Below, piece by piece: positions 1-16,047 of a stretch of DNA of 64,000 bases (position 1 is its first letter; the number at the start of each line of letters is the position of its first letter). Origin of the DNA: Lactifluus volemus (lineage: Eukaryota; Basidiomycota; Agaricomycetes; Russulales; Russulaceae); NCBI GenBank assembly GCA_022376515.1, contig WTXI01000047.1, positions 124,001 through 188,000 of the forward strand, in the 5' to 3' direction. Position numbers and translations under genes: made by a program. The notes below the pieces were generated by a model. It saw only the letters and a list, made by a program, of their open reading frames with translations, did no database searches and was not told the origin of the DNA.

Positions 1-1753
1 ATCGCGGGTTGGCAGGCTGTTTGCCTTTCCTCTTCCGACTGTTATGGGCAGCAACGGTCCACGGGCCAGTGGGTGAGTGGGCTTCGTCCGGAGGTGGCGG
101 CGGCGGGTTATGGACCGAGATAGGTGGGAGGGCCGAAGGTGCCGACGGGGGAGCAACGGGGAGGAGAGGAGGGAAAGAGGAATCATCAATGCGTGCAACG
201 GGGGGAGGAGATGGGTCGTCCCAACCGGTGGGTTGGGGAAGGCCGGGCATGGCCGTGGGAGGGGGCTCTCCATAATCCATTTCGAAGTCTGGGCCGAAGT
301 CCGGGTATCCTTCCAGCACTTCCACCCTGAAGTCGAGGTTCTTCACCTTGGATGAGAGCGACGAGAGGTGAGCCATGATTTCAGAGAGGCCTGGTACAGC
401 GGAGGATGTAGGGAGGGGAGCAGGAGGGTCTGTGGGGAGAGGGGCTGAGGTGGGGAGTTGAATGGGTTGTGCGGTTGAGGTCTGGTAGGGGGATGCTGGA
501 GGGATTCCCGGACCCGGAAGGAAAAGAGCAGGAGGATCTTCCGGGGGGCAGATTGGGGACGCTTGGGGGGTGCGATTGGGAGAGGGGTGGGCAGACTGGG
601 CTCGAGATGGGGGGCGTGCGAGGGGGTCGACGCGATGAGTCTTGCGGGAAGATTTGGCAGCAGATTTCGGAGGGGGGGGCAGCGCCTGGACCGCAGCGAT
701 GCGGGCTGCTTCTTTGGCCTCCTGGGCCTCGATGCGGAGTTGTTGTTTGTACGCAAGGAAGTCGGCGTCCATTTGCTGACGAAGGGAGGCGCGGTAGGCC
801 TCGTATTCTTCAGAGAGTTCGCGGGAGGCTTGTGTCTGTAGGCGGGCGAATTCGTCCTTGTGAAGGGCGGTCACTTGGGCCCGTGCGTCATCCAGGGACT
901 CACGGGTCAAGGCAGCAATGATGGTGCGGCGCTCTTCCTCTGCTAGAGAGGGGATTACGCGTTCTGAGATGTGCAGGGCCATGTCACGGACCCAGGTGTT
1001 GAGTTCAGGATGGGAGGTGTCAGAGGGAAGATTGAGGACATGCTGAATCAAGGCAGCCTTAATTTCCGTGAGTTGATCGGAGATCCAGCGATCGGCCAAC
1101 TGGGAAAGATCGCGATGGGCGGCATTAAAGACGGACGTATGAGCCACCTGAACGTCATGACCACAGGACATGAGGGCAGCCTGGAAGCGTTGTTCCACCG
1201 AGGCCGTCTCACAATTCTCGAGGCAACGCATGCACAGGGACCAGTGGGCAGGGTCAGTGCTGAAAGTGGAAAAGAAAGAGTCAATGGCACGGATCCCGGC
1301 AGCGGTAGCGACCACCGAGGATTCCAATTCGGGGGAGGGGTGGGGGAGGGGGTGAGTGTCACTAGGGTTATCAGGGTCGAGGGTCATGCAAGAACGACGC
1401 ATGCCCCCATGGATTTGAAGGATGATATTGGCCGCGACCCGGAACCAGAGCTCTCTGGGGACAGCGGAATCTGGGGGAGAGGAAGGAGTGGTGAAGCCGT
1501 GGCTGAAGAACTCCCCAAGGCGTTCGAGAGCCGCCCTGGTGACACTGCCGTTGACGGTCACATCGAAAAAGGAGGAGGGAGGGGTGGGGAGGAGGTCTAT
1601 GGTGAAGGCGGGAAGGGAAGGAGCTCCGGTGATGAAGTGCACATCCTTGAGGCCGGGAGGGACAGGGACAGGCAGGGAAGGGTGTAGAGGGGTGTAAGGG
1701 ATGGGGAGAGCGGGGGGTTCCCCAGAGGAAGGAGGTGGGACAACGGGGTCCAT
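1..1753 (-). CDS. Retroelement ORF1/gag-like protein, 3'-truncated by window edge
   Basis: An uninterrupted minus-strand frame opens at an ATG at 1753-1751 (MDPVVPPPSSGEPPALP) and stays open to base 1, about 584 codons without a stop. Seen: residues 1-220 are mixed and contain a Cys pair (CMRCLENC); residues 270-360 are strongly helical and charged with coiled-coil character (EEERRTIIAALTRESL..., LRQQMDADFLAYKQQL); residues 360-550 are proline-rich; the last visible residues are basic and begin GPWTVAAHNSRKRKGKQ. A W-x-V followed by a Lys/Arg cluster after a Pro-rich linker is common in ORF1 products of basidiomycete non-LTR retroelements, usually just before zinc knuckles and a downstream reverse transcriptase. 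That part would lie left of the window, so the assignment is inference. Alternative: a lineage-specific host protein of the same composition. Confidence 0.5.
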   Translation of the reverse strand, partial: MDPVVPPPSSGEPPALPIPYTPLHPSLPVPVPPGLKDVHFITGAPSLPAFTIDLLPTPPSSFFDVTVNGSVTRAALERLGEFFSHGFTTPSSPPDSAVPRELWFRVAANIILQIHGGMRRSCMTLDPDNPSDTHPLPHPSPELESSVVATAAGIRAIDSFFSTFSTDPAHWSLCMRCLENCETASVEQRFQAALMSCGHDVQVAHTSVFNAAHRDLSQLADRWISDQLTEIKAALIQHVLNLPSDTSHPELNTWVRDMALHISERVIPSLAEEERRTIIAALTRESLDDARAQVTALHKDEFARLQTQASRELSEEYEAYRASLRQQMDADFLAYKQQLRIEAQEAKEAARIAAVQALPPPPKSAAKSSRKTHRVDPLARPPSRAQSAHPSPNRTPQASPICPPEDPPALFLPGPGIPPASPYQTSTAQPIQLPTSAPLPTDPPAPLPTSSAVPGLSEIMAHLSSLSSKVKNLDFRVEVLEGYPDFGPDFEMDYGEPPPTAMPGLPQPTGWDDPSPPPVARIDDSSFPPLLPVAPPSAPSALPPISVHNPPPPPPDEAHSPTGPWTVAAHNSRKRKGKQPANPR

Positions 1754-2521
1754 TGGAGGAGGAGGAAAAGAGGGGAGATGTCGACAAAAACAAACAAGGA
1801 TGATGATAGCAGAGTCAGGTAGTAGAGCGTTGAGGAAAGCAGAGTCAGGTCGCGAGATACCAGGCGGGTTCTGACTAGGGATGGTGGTGGTAAGAGGTCG
1901 GAACACTTTCTGTTCCACATTAACGTTAACTTCGACATCACGCATGATCTTGAATCCCGTGCGAGCTCAAACGGGCTAAAACTATGTGGGGACCGCAGTG
2001 TATCTGTCGAATAACAACCGCGGCCTGTGCGTATATCCTGCCAACCTGGGGGATTGAATAATGTCCCTGAACTGAAGTAAACCTCGCGTGGAAGATGATA
2101 TCAGGTGAGTACCGCAACATGCTGCGTCATGAAACTGTTGGACCAACTCATCCTGAATATAGGCTTTGTCTCTTGTCTTTCAAGTTCCATCGTTTTCTCA
2201 TTTCAGCTGTCGAGGTGACTATGCAAGCTCTTCAGATTTTTCCAGACTCATTTCTAACACACCCAAGTCCAGGACGTCTCTTTCCTGGTGGGCCCGGTGG
2301 CTACTGCTTGATAGATATGATTTGAATAATTTATGGTGTTACTGAAGTAGGAGCCGGACACGCCAGACCTATTAGGGCCGCGACTGGGCTGGGAACGCCT
2401 CAACTTGACGTAGTACGAGCACCCCCAGGCCTTTATTCGTTCTCTCATCGCGTGCTCTACCTCTCTACTAAATCATCCTCGTCAAACTAATACCACTACA
2501 TTGGAAAAGTCGCGCACATAC
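1754..2521. other. Intergenic, no gene recognised
   Basis: Short frames only. Bases 2390-2521 resemble 6895-7032, so the 3' flank of the two carboxylesterase copies is part of the duplicated unit. Confidence 0.5.
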
Positions 2522-4936
2522 CTAGATGGGGTGTAATAATGACAAATTCGTGAGATATTCTAGAGCATCAGGGCGATAATTATCCTTTTCTTGAATCAAC
2601 GGTTCGGTTTTGTTGTCCTGGAAAATGAGCGCCTGCGGATTCTGTGAATGCCACTGTGGCCACGGAACCCGTAGGTGATTGTTGGGGTCAAGGTTTCGAG
2701 TGAAGTAGATGATATAATCTCTCAATTCTCCGTCACCAAATGCATTTGAGACGTCAGAACCATGGACCTAGAGGTAGTATCAGTTCTGTTTATGGTAGAT
2801 ATATAAATTTCCGGGCTCACCGCTCCAAAGAAGGGGGTGGTATCTTTGCCACGTTTGTAAACTAGCGATAGTTGCGTTACTGGTAGGTTCGAGTGCACGG
2901 ACTGCCAGGGACTGGGACATACCGTAAGCCCAAGAGGCCTGATCGCAAGCCAGATGTTTCAACATAAGCCTGCGGGGACCGTGGAATACAGCATCCCCTT
3001 GGATTGCCGCAATACGCTTGAACTCAGGGGCTGGTACAAGTAATCTCAGCTCGAGCAGACCAGGGGAAAAATAATGATATTAAAGCATACTAATCGCATT
3101 CCTTGACCCTGTGTCGAAGGGGCTGCCAGCTGATGGGTCATCTGGATAATACTGTAGAAGCATGTCTATTTCGCTCTCCGAGGCAGTTGGTATCATAAAT
3201 GACCTGAGGTATTTGTTCAGTTGGGCTGTAGTTCTGTTGTCTGCTTAGGACGATCTCCGAGAAATCGATGCATATAGAACCCACGTGACATCTAGAGACC
3301 CAATGGAGAACAGAGTACCCTCGTCGTCGCAATTTCCTGCGATAAGATAAGTACACCTTATCTTTGACTTATGAGAATGTCATAACTTACCTGTTATGAT
3401 AGGCACATCCGCTACACGACCATCCACAACCGCTTGTTGAGGTGGCTCAGTCAAGAAAACGCCATCAACACGCGGCAGCCAGGCAAGTGCAAGTCCCTGC
3501 AGATTTGATGAATGAAGAAGAGGCGGTCAATGAAGCATCCGCCTTCACCTGGCGAGATAAGAAGTTTGGCGAGATATCGATGGCATACTTGAACCTGCCA
3601 TACGGAACATTACGGAGACACTCTAGCGTATCGTGGCTGCCATAACAGGCTGTGTTGTTGACCATGAAGTCGTAGAATTTCTGGCCGTCTACAATGTCTC
3701 CGACGGGGATGGGGCCACCCGATTGCATGATAGCGCCTCGAAACAGGCCCTCCTGATTCCCTTGATTGACCAGCATGTGCAAGGCTACTGAAATAGCGCC
3801 TGCGCTCTGCCCCCATCTGGTGAAATGAACAAAGACTCAAAAGAGTGAAAGAAAACAGGGCTAACATTGTGACTTTGGAAGGATCACCTCCAAATGCGGA
3901 GATATATTTCTGGACCCATCTTAATGCGAGACGCTCTTTTCAAGTAGATAGGTGATATGAAATGAACGACGATCGGTGAACTCACGATCCTGAAGACCCA
4001 GGTTACCGATCTTCGCTTCCTTGACTTGTTTCCCACCCAAGAATCCCAACGCTACAAACAGATAAATTCTAGTGGCAACAGTAAGTGGGCACAACGCACC
4101 CGACAAACTGAAACGGGAGAGTCTATATTATTCATCCCCTTTTTTCACGGCAATCAACTCACCGATAGTTCATTGAAACGAAAATAATTGGCTCCCCGAT
4201 TTCAACGGAGCGAGAAACAATGATCTCGCCATTATTACTTTGAGAAATATCGTGAGAGATTCTGACCAATTTCACGGAAACGGTACGTACCTCGGGGTAG
4301 CAGTGCCACCAACTTCGAACCCGCCGCCATAAATCCACTAAACCATCTCCTACATGAGCAGATGAAAATGGTACTGGATGTGTGTTGTAGTGCTTACGAC
4401 AACGACAGGAAGCTGCGACGTTGTTGTGGCGTTGCCGGGTGTGATGATATTTATGGTCAAACCTTTGAGTGGACTTGGTCAGTGAGACACTCCGACTCAA
4501 GAGAAATATGTCTTACAGTCTTCGCTGTCTGTAGTCACATTTTCATATCGATTACCTTCAATGCGGTCGATTACTGCTTTTACCGCTAGAGGTAACTCTA
4601 AAGGCACGGCGATACGTTGCTGTGGGCAGGACGACCCAAACGCGTCGGCCTCGTAGTGGCCTTCATAAGGCTCAAGGGGTACTGGCAAGCGCAGACGCCG
4701 GTGGGACGTACTAATATCATAAATGATGACTGACGAAATACACGATAAGACAAGACTTACGGAGGTTGGGCATATGGTATGCCCAGGAATTGGGTCGTTT
4801 CATTTCGGCAGATCCCAATGAAGGTTCCATTATCAAGATAGGCTTGTGGAGGTGCATCAGCGCAATTGCAGAACCCAGGTCCGGCAAAAACCAGAGCCGT
4901 AGCGAAGAGGGTTGAGATGAAGGAAAATTTCCTCAT
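2522..4936 (-). CDS. Type-B carboxylesterase, secreted, copy A (15 exons)
   Basis: Secreted alpha/beta-hydrolase of the carboxylesterase/lipase type-B family, expected to cleave carboxylic esters outside the cell. Exons by hand: 4936-4761, 4710-4517, 4462-4398, 4337-4291, 4237-4163, 4107-4100, 4051-3986, 3935-3866, 3816-3549, 3496-3391, 3336-3285, 3233-3091, 3030-2923, 2861-2821, 2767-2522. All introns are GT-AG and the sum is 1665 nt, giving 554 aa with no frame break. Residues 1-26 form a signal peptide (MRKFSFISTLFATALVF). The oxyanion strand is WIYGGGFEVG; the nucleophile motif is WGQSAG (Ser238); the acid is probably Glu364 in GNCDDEG; the base is His475 in VHGSD. The Gln before the nucleophile is Glu in copy B. 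Exon 6 is only 8 nt. The start was chosen 40 nt below a TATA box; an upstream ATG at 4975 overlaps that box. Confidence 0.92.
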
Positions 4937-4975
4937 AGCCCGGGAAACAAGTGTCCTTAACCGTCGCAAGTTCAA

Positions 4976-4984
4976 GTTTATATG
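4976..4984 (-). promoter_or_regulatory. TATA box of carboxylesterase A
   Basis: CATATAAAC on the minus strand, 40-48 nt before the ATG at 4936. The same 9-mer sits at the same distance in copy B. Confidence 0.6.
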
Positions 4985-5503
4985 CTCTTTGTCAGGCCAT
5001 TGGTATTACATGATGGTAATAAAGGTTTGATTGGAAGGAACACCAGGAAGCCATGCAGTGAGCCTGAAAGATGGAAACAATTGGGGTCCTTGGTGGTGAG
5101 ACGCGACCTCTACTATATATTGATACCGCATTTAACTGGTTCAGTACTACAACGGCGATATCACTCGGTCGCGGCCTCTTGAGCCTAAACCTTAACTCCG
5201 TACTCAGGCTGTAGGGCGGTGTCTCACCAGGCAACGATGAACAACATACCAAACTCTTGGGCCAATACCATTGGCACGTGCACACTTGCCCCGTTGGGCC
5301 CTTCCACACACGCCACATGGCCCACGACTGTCTGAATTCCCCTGCTGAATTTGATTTGAATTCTAACAAACTTCTGTACCATGACCATATTGGGAGCCCA
5401 ACATGTCCTGATCAAAGTTGATCTTTATGCTCCCCATTTTCGTTGCACCGATCGGGACCACCCGTGCTGCCATCACCCGAGTAGCGCGACACGCGAACTG
5501 CCA
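4985..5503. other. Duplicated 5' flank of carboxylesterase A, no gene
   Basis: Patches here (for example AACACCAGGAAGCCATGCAG near 5040) recur upstream of copy B near 9621, so the promoter region was duplicated with the gene. No coding frame is convincing. Confidence 0.5.
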
Positions 5504-5896
5504 GACAAACGCCCATCAAGCTCCACTGTTGGCCGCTTCAATCAGTCCTCATGCATTTCATGCACACCAGTTTAGGTAAGTGACAACGACTTGATAAGAA
5601 CAGATCATTGTAGATACGCTGTAGTAGGAGCTCCGGGCTCATCCACGGCCACGTACACGACATGTGAGACGACTCGTCTCACCTGTCGTGTCATCGTCAG
5701 CCTGAAATTGATCAATCGAGCTAAATCAGCCTGAGGGATCGAAAATTTAAAGATGATTTGACAGTGACGACCATGCCTAAGTAAAATTTCGCAGAGCTGA
5801 AAAGGAAACGCTGTAGGCGAATGTAAGTGTCGTGCATGTGTACGCAGCAAGATGAACTCTTTGTTACCTTCGAGTCCGATCTATACTGTACAGGAT
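5504..5896 (+). repeat. Left arm of a diverged 0.4-kb inverted repeat
   Basis: Matches the reverse complement of 10033-10431 along its full length with scattered changes and small indels. Shared stretches include GACAAACGCC, TTAGGTAAGTGACAACG-like, GATACGCTGTA and GGAGCTCCGGGCT. Both arms keep a plausible GTAAGT...TAG intron and short similar peptides (YAVVGAPGSSTATY here, YAVLGAPGLSTAKY there), so this looks like two relics of one unrecognised gene in opposite orientation. Confidence 0.6.
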
Positions 5897-7032
5897 GTTT
5901 TTTTTTTTAGAACGTCCTGACTATCTATCAACTTTGCTCACAGATTTTATTGTATATGCTTTGCGCACAAACGTCCGTGGAAGTCCTCGGCCACTATGGA
6001 CATACAACGAGGCAGCCTACTCGGCCGCGTCGCCAATCTTGAACGGCCAACCGGTACAACTGAGGCATGAGATGGGCGGGTTTTGCCTCGGGAGCACGAG
6101 CGTGCTCGTATTCGTATTCGAGGTGTCGCCAACGTTCGAGTTTGCAGTGCATGTGGGTCAGAAGTGGTGGCCAAGGTGCGAGTGGGGCAGAAATTGGGAG
6201 ATGTATTCAAAGGAAAGGAGGGATAGATGTAACTCGTCTCGTAAGTTAATTACACGCATGAACTGGGTGATCGACACGACAAAGTGTTTATTTATGCCTG
6301 GAAGCTCCGAGTTGATAAAGAGGAAACGAGAACGCGTGAGAGAATGGAAATGGATGCCCTTGCCAGGTCGAAACGCGTATGAAATAAAGTAAAACGTGTG
6401 AGAACGAGACGAGACGAGAGCGGGCGCGCTCGGTCTGCAAGTCCCTCGTAAAATGCGAGGGGGGGCCTTGAAAACAGGTAACACTACCTGAAAGATTGCA
6501 AGTCAATGAGAAGCACGAAACGAGTATCGTAAAGCGGCCTGGGTGTCCACCCGCAACGACTCGGAGGAGCGTCCATGATCCAAGGTTGCCCTCAGGACGC
6601 CGATAACGATGACTGTCCCGTCCTCGGGCACCCCCGATCAATCTTCTCCACCCTTCAGGGCTGCCCGTTCTCTCTTGCAACAGCGGGGTTCCTATAGAGA
6701 GCGACATTGACAAAATGACAATCCACCAACTTGAAGTGCGCGAATTGGCGGGCTGCACATATCAGAAACATCGACGACTCGGGCGGTCCAACCGTCCGCA
6801 TCGGTAGCGTCAACGAACGTCTTGGACATGCTAGCCGTAAACTCCTTGAACACGCCGCTAAAAAATCGTCGAGCACAGCGAGAGCATGTGGGCTAGGAAC
6901 GCAACCTGACATAGTACGAGCTCTCAGGCCTTTATGCGTTCTCTCATCGCCAAGTATCAGTGTTCTGCGTCTCTACTAACTCATCCTCGTCAAACTAATA
7001 CCATTACATTGGACAAGTCGCGCACATACATC
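5897..7032. other. Gene-poor spacer between the esterase copies
   Basis: Several short overlapping frames on both strands (for example around 6158-6484 minus and 6655-6912 minus) but no recognised domain or convincing exon chain. The last 140 bases match the 3' flank of copy A. Confidence 0.4.
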
Positions 7033-9517
<2,485 letters not shown>

Positions 9518-9555
9518 GGCCCGGAAAACATGCGTTCTTAGCCGTCGCGAGGTAA

Positions 9556-9564
9556 GTTTATATG
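9556..9564 (-). promoter_or_regulatory. TATA box of carboxylesterase B
   Basis: CATATAAAC, 39-47 nt upstream of the ATG at 9517, matching copy A in sequence and spacing. Confidence 0.6.
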
Positions 9565-10032
9565 CTCCTTTCTCAGGGCATTGGTATTACGTGACAGGAA
9601 ATGAAGGTTTGATCGGAAGGAACACCAGGAAGCCATGCAGTGAGCCTAAAATACGGCGTAAACCCCATCTGACTGTTGGTGGTGAGACGAGATCTCTACT
9701 GTATTAGTACCGCAAGCAACCGGATCAGTGCTGTAACGCTCGGTCGAGAAGGCTGCTTGAACCTAAACCACAGTGCTCAGGCTGTAGAGGCCTTTTCTCG
9801 CCAGGCAACGATGAACGACATACCAAATCGCTCTCTAACGGTGTAGCTGGCCAGCTGCTGCTACCCACACGTGGGTTGACAAGACGAACACGTGCATACA
9901 CGCCTACTTCTGCTTCCGGAAGCGACACTTATGACCGCACACACGCCGTCTGTATTCAATTCGCAATCAAATGATTAATGCTACCGATTGGGAAGCTTGT
10001 TAGCCTCACGCTGCCTACTACATCATCGCCAT
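9565..10032. other. 5' flank of carboxylesterase B, no gene
   Basis: Homologous in patches to 4985-5250, the flank of copy A. No coding frame recognised. Confidence 0.45.
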
Positions 10033-10431
10033 CATTCTGTACTGTATGGATCAGACTCGGAGGTAAAAGTGTTCATCTTGCCTATGTACACCGGGACGAC
10101 ACCTGCATTCACCTACAGTGTTACCGTTCGAGCTCTGCGAGAATTTCCTCCCTGGTATGGTACGTCGGCATGGTCGACACTGTTAGATCATCTTCAAGTT
10201 TTCGACTCCTCAGGCTCATTTAGCTGATCCAGCAGCATCCATCATCATCAGAAGTGCGTCATCTGAGCCTCCTCACATGTCATGTACTTGGCCGTGGACA
10301 AGCCCGGAGCTCCTAGTACAGCGTATCTACAACAGTCTGTTCTGATCAAACCGTTGTCACTTACCTACATTGGTGCACATGTACGAGAACTAATTGAAGC
10401 GGCCAGCGGCAGCGCTTGACAGGCGTTTGTC
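10033..10431 (-). repeat. Right arm of the diverged 0.4-kb inverted repeat
   Basis: Inverted counterpart of 5504-5896. Read on the minus strand it keeps the same order of blocks and the same putative intron. The two arms flank carboxylesterase B and its promoter. Confidence 0.6.
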
Positions 10432-10629
10432 CAGTCACATGAATGACTTGTTGGACCAACCGCATTCGCGGCAACGACCTGCCCTGAGAAACGAAAAGCG
10501 AAAAAAGACAAAACCGTTCGCGCGATCTAAAGGAGAAAACGTTGAAAACTAGATATCGTACGGCGCAAGATCTCGAAAAAATCGACCAGCTTTTCATGGA
10601 GAAGCATCCCGCACCCCCCTCCCGGTCCC

Positions 10630-11926
10630 TCAGTCCGCCTTGAGCTTCCCGTCCTTCCCCGCGCCCCACCGTCCGAGGAGTTGGTTCGCGCGAAGAATCA
10701 ACAAATCGCGTAGCATCTGCAACGAGTCCCGCACGACGCTGAGCTTACTCCCCGCGACCTCGTTCCACGTCACCGGTACTTCGACGACTGGGATGCCCAA
10801 AGTCTTGGCGAGCAGCAACAACTCGACGTCGAATATCCACGTCGCGAGGTGTTGGCGTGGGAATAACGTGCGCGCGGCGCCGCGCGAGAATAGCTTGAAT
10901 CCGCACTGGGTATCGCGTACGTGGCCGACGCCCGCGATGCGCAGGACGGTATGTAAGCCGTACATGAGGAAATTACGCAGGAAGGACCGCTAATAAAGCA
11001 GTTTTTAATTTCAGCATCGCACGTGAAAGTTTGGGTGGGTGATAGAAAAAAAGCCGGCGAATTATTTGTTTTTTACACGAACGAAAAACGACGAACCTTG
11101 ACGACAGCCTCGGTGCTGACGAGGTGTGCACGGCTTCCGATCGCTATCCCCACCGCATCATCGTTCTCCGCAGGTGCAATTTTATCAAGGGCACCGAGTA
11201 GCAATTCTACATCCGAAAAACGGCTGGCACCGTCGGCGTCGGCCATCAAGAGTCGCCGGCCGCGTGCGTGCAACATGCCGTGGCGCACAGCCCCGCCCTT
11301 GCCGCGATTATGTTCGAGCTGCACGACGCGGACGTCAGCTTTTGGGTAACATTCGGCCGCGAGCTCGAGCGCGGTCGTGGCGGTACCGTCGGAGGAACCG
11401 TCGTCTACGATGAGAATTTCGAAGGAGCGTTTTGGAAAAGAAGCGAGGTGCTTGAGGGTGAATGATAACATTGATGGTAAACGTTGCGTCTCGTTGTAGG
11501 CGGGTATGATAATGCTGAGATCTATGGATGCGGCATCGTCGATTGACGGGAGCGGTCGGGAAGTTGTGGGGTCATTAGGTGCACGGTAGTGTCTTTCTGA
11601 AGGTAGCTCATAAAGCGGCGAGGGTGACCATACGAGGAGTGCCATATAAGTCTAAGAGCATCACGAAATAATCATCAGCATACGTGAGCGCAAGTTGGGA
11701 TTAACAACATCAGAAAAGGCGGCGTTATAGCGTCGCGACCATGGATGCTCGTCTTCGCCTCGGCGCACGTCAAAGAGACGGCCCACGGCTCTAAGAACAA
11801 GGATGATACTCTGGTGTTCATCATGTCTATAGATGGGGTTCGCCCGTGTATTATAATATGACTTACTAACGCTAAACCTGTGATGACCGCAATTACTGCC
11901 GCATAGAGAAGTTCGAAAAAATCCAT
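10630..11926 (-). CDS. ALG5: Dolichyl-phosphate beta-glucosyltransferase (ALG5)
   Basis: Transfers glucose from UDP-glucose to dolichyl phosphate at the ER membrane, supplying the donor for the last steps of N-glycan precursor assembly. Exons 11926-11867, 11651-11097 and 10989-10630, total 975 nt, giving 324 aa, close to the yeast protein length. Seen: N-terminal membrane anchor across residues 6-28 (LLYAAVIAVITGLAL, split by intron 1); GT-A glycosyltransferase core with IDLSIIIPAYNET, LIVDDGSSDGT, and the metal-site region LMADADGASRFSD; later GHVRDTQCGFKLFSR and TWIFDVELLLLA, both typical of the ALG5/DPM family. Introns are GT-AG and phase 0. No frame problem. Confidence 0.93.
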
Positions 11927-12072
11927 GAGTTTTGAGATGGCCTCAAAACTGTCGTCACATAGGCCTGTGGTCGTGCTAGAAAAATGGAAAAAAGGCGGAA
12001 CCAGTCCGGTCCAGTCGGCCTAGCAACACGTGATGCCATCAGACTAACTTCTCCGTCTCCAAAAATTAATAT

Positions 12073-12145
12073 GGCCAACGTGGGGATCGAACCCAAGACC
12101 TTCGCGTTATTAGCACGACGCTCTAACCAACTGAGCTAGTCGGCC
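12073..12145 (-). tRNA. tRNA-Ile (AAU anticodon), copy 1
   Basis: 73-nt cloverleaf with acceptor GGCCGAC/GTTGGCC, D arm GCTC...GAGC, anticodon stem TCGTG/CGCGA with loop CTAATAA (anticodon AAT), and T loop TTCGATC. No intron. The outermost T-stem pair (49:65) is T:C, shared with the identical copy at 33168-33240. Confidence 0.95.
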
Positions 12146-12255
12146 GTAATTGATGAAAGGTGATTTTATTGCTTATATCAGAACAATGTGGCAAATCAGG
12201 ATGGCTGGAAAGTTCAACTTGACCGTGACCAATTTCAACTTTAACCCACGACGAC

Positions 12256-13009
12256 ATGGCGCCTCAAAAATCCAGTTCTGTCAAGGCACATGGATCCAAG
12301 AGCTCTGACCGCTTAAGACAGGGTACTCTAACCTTCGCCTCTGCCAAGCGCAGTGGCAGCACCACTGCCAAGGACAGCCTCAAGGGGAAGGTTGCGGTCC
12401 CTCCTGCTGAACCGGCCAAGATTTCCCCGATTCGCATCAGTAGGAAACGCAAATACGAACCCGACCCAGAGCCGGAGCATGAACAAGCCAACGAAACAAT
12501 AGATGCGGTGGAGCGCGAGAAATTGGATACAGAGGACCGGCGATGGAACAAAGCTTATGGATTGGCCCGAGAGAAGATGGGGAACATTCAGCCTGGTTTG
12601 TCTTTGGGCCGCCCATTCCCTCGTTATCATTCGCTGATAGGGTGTGTGTCTCTATTGCGTGCGTAGTTCACGCGAAGGACCAATCTCCAGTGCACCACAT
12701 TCTTCGCGTCTTTGATCTGTACGTGTTTTTTTATCCGCGGCCTCTGAGGTTGTTTAGACGTGCCAATACGCGAATCATTCAGATCCTATGAGTATGGACC
12801 GTGCGTCGGTGTGACGCGATTGGAGCGGTGGGAACGCGCAGCTGCCCTTGGGCTCAATCCACCGCCTGAGGAAAGTCCTGTTCGATGGTAACTCCGAGAT
12901 TGCTGGCTTATCATGATGCGGGTCTCAACAGGTCCGGGAAATTCTTATGACGAAGGAAGGCAACGAGGACCCACGTTTGGTACAGAACGTTCTTTACGAT
13001 GAGGTTTAG
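12256..13009 (+). CDS. DNA polymerase delta small subunit (p12/POLD4/Cdm1 family)
   Basis: Fourth subunit of replicative DNA polymerase delta, stabilising the holoenzyme and its PCNA contact. Exons 12256-12595, 12667-12718, 12783-12879 and 12932-13009, total 567 nt, giving 188 aa. Seen: a basic N-terminus with RQGTLTF, which could serve as a degenerate PCNA-interacting motif; a low-complexity acidic linker; then the family core HHILRVFDLSYEYGPCVGVT, LERWERAAALGLNPP and VREILMTKEG. The last intron uses a weak GTTCGA donor, chosen because it alone keeps the conserved VREIL block in frame. Family length is short, so 188 aa with a disordered N-terminus fits fungal members. Confidence 0.85.
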
Positions 13010-13381
13010 GATTGGATTATCAGTAGAGCCCTACTATATATTGTACATGTACTCTACTGCTTCATCTTGGGCGTACTTCTCGGCATATTCCCTACGCGTA
13101 ATTTGAATCTTATCTCGAGTCCAAATTGGTTGTGTTGCCAAAGCCGTACATACTCTACAAATACTCACTGACACAGCTATCGTATATGCAGAACACCGAG
13201 AATACTTGAAGCTAGATTGCGCTCGCACCGCTCGAGAGGTGGGACATCCGTTGGCGGTTTGAGGACTGTCGGTCAAGTTGTACTCAAGAAGGTCCGTCCG
13301 AGTCCGGATCCTGTTGTACTATACTCAAAGCGTTGGGCGTTGGATGTCACTTCCGTGAGTTCGTAATATATTTGCCCGTCT
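13010..13381. other. Intergenic, no gene recognised
   Basis: Only an 80-codon minus-strand frame (13034-13276) without recognisable features; regarded as chance. Confidence 0.5.
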
Positions 13382-13387
13382 TATATA
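13382..13387 (+). promoter_or_regulatory. TATA box of the FAD monooxygenase gene
   Basis: TATATA 39-44 nt before the ATG at 13426, the same spacing as in the esterase genes. Confidence 0.5.
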
Positions 13388-13425
13388 CAATAGGTCTACA
13401 GCTTCTCTCTCATTTACGCTCCACC

Positions 13426-15834
<2,409 letters not shown>

Positions 15835-16047
15835 TATATGTATATATGTGTGTATATATCAATGTCCGTCGCGGTTGAACCGAGGAGGGGGAAGTCAATG
15901 TAGTGAGATGAACGTATAATATATGGGGGGACCGATCCAAGATACATCTTATGTACCATCAAGAACAATGTATCATTGCGTCAGTAGAGAACTAGAACAC
16001 CGATCTTCGTACAAACAAGAAATATCACACACACCCCTTAACAGCAA
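15835..16047. other. Convergent 3' ends, short TA-rich spacer
   Basis: Contains a TATATGTATATATGTGTGTA-type microsatellite near 15835-15860 between the convergent monooxygenase and ADIP-like genes. Confidence 0.5.

Noticed and set aside
971..1687. 238-codon plus-strand frame
   Set aside because: It lies antisense to the long minus-strand ORF1-like frame, whose codon pattern and composition are more protein-like.
3921..4106. Reading through the intron after the microexon (ALCPLTVATRIYLFV insert) in the esterase
   Set aside because: The segment is open in both copies, but removing it gives the exact family sequence RLSALGFL and keeps canonical GT-AG sites.
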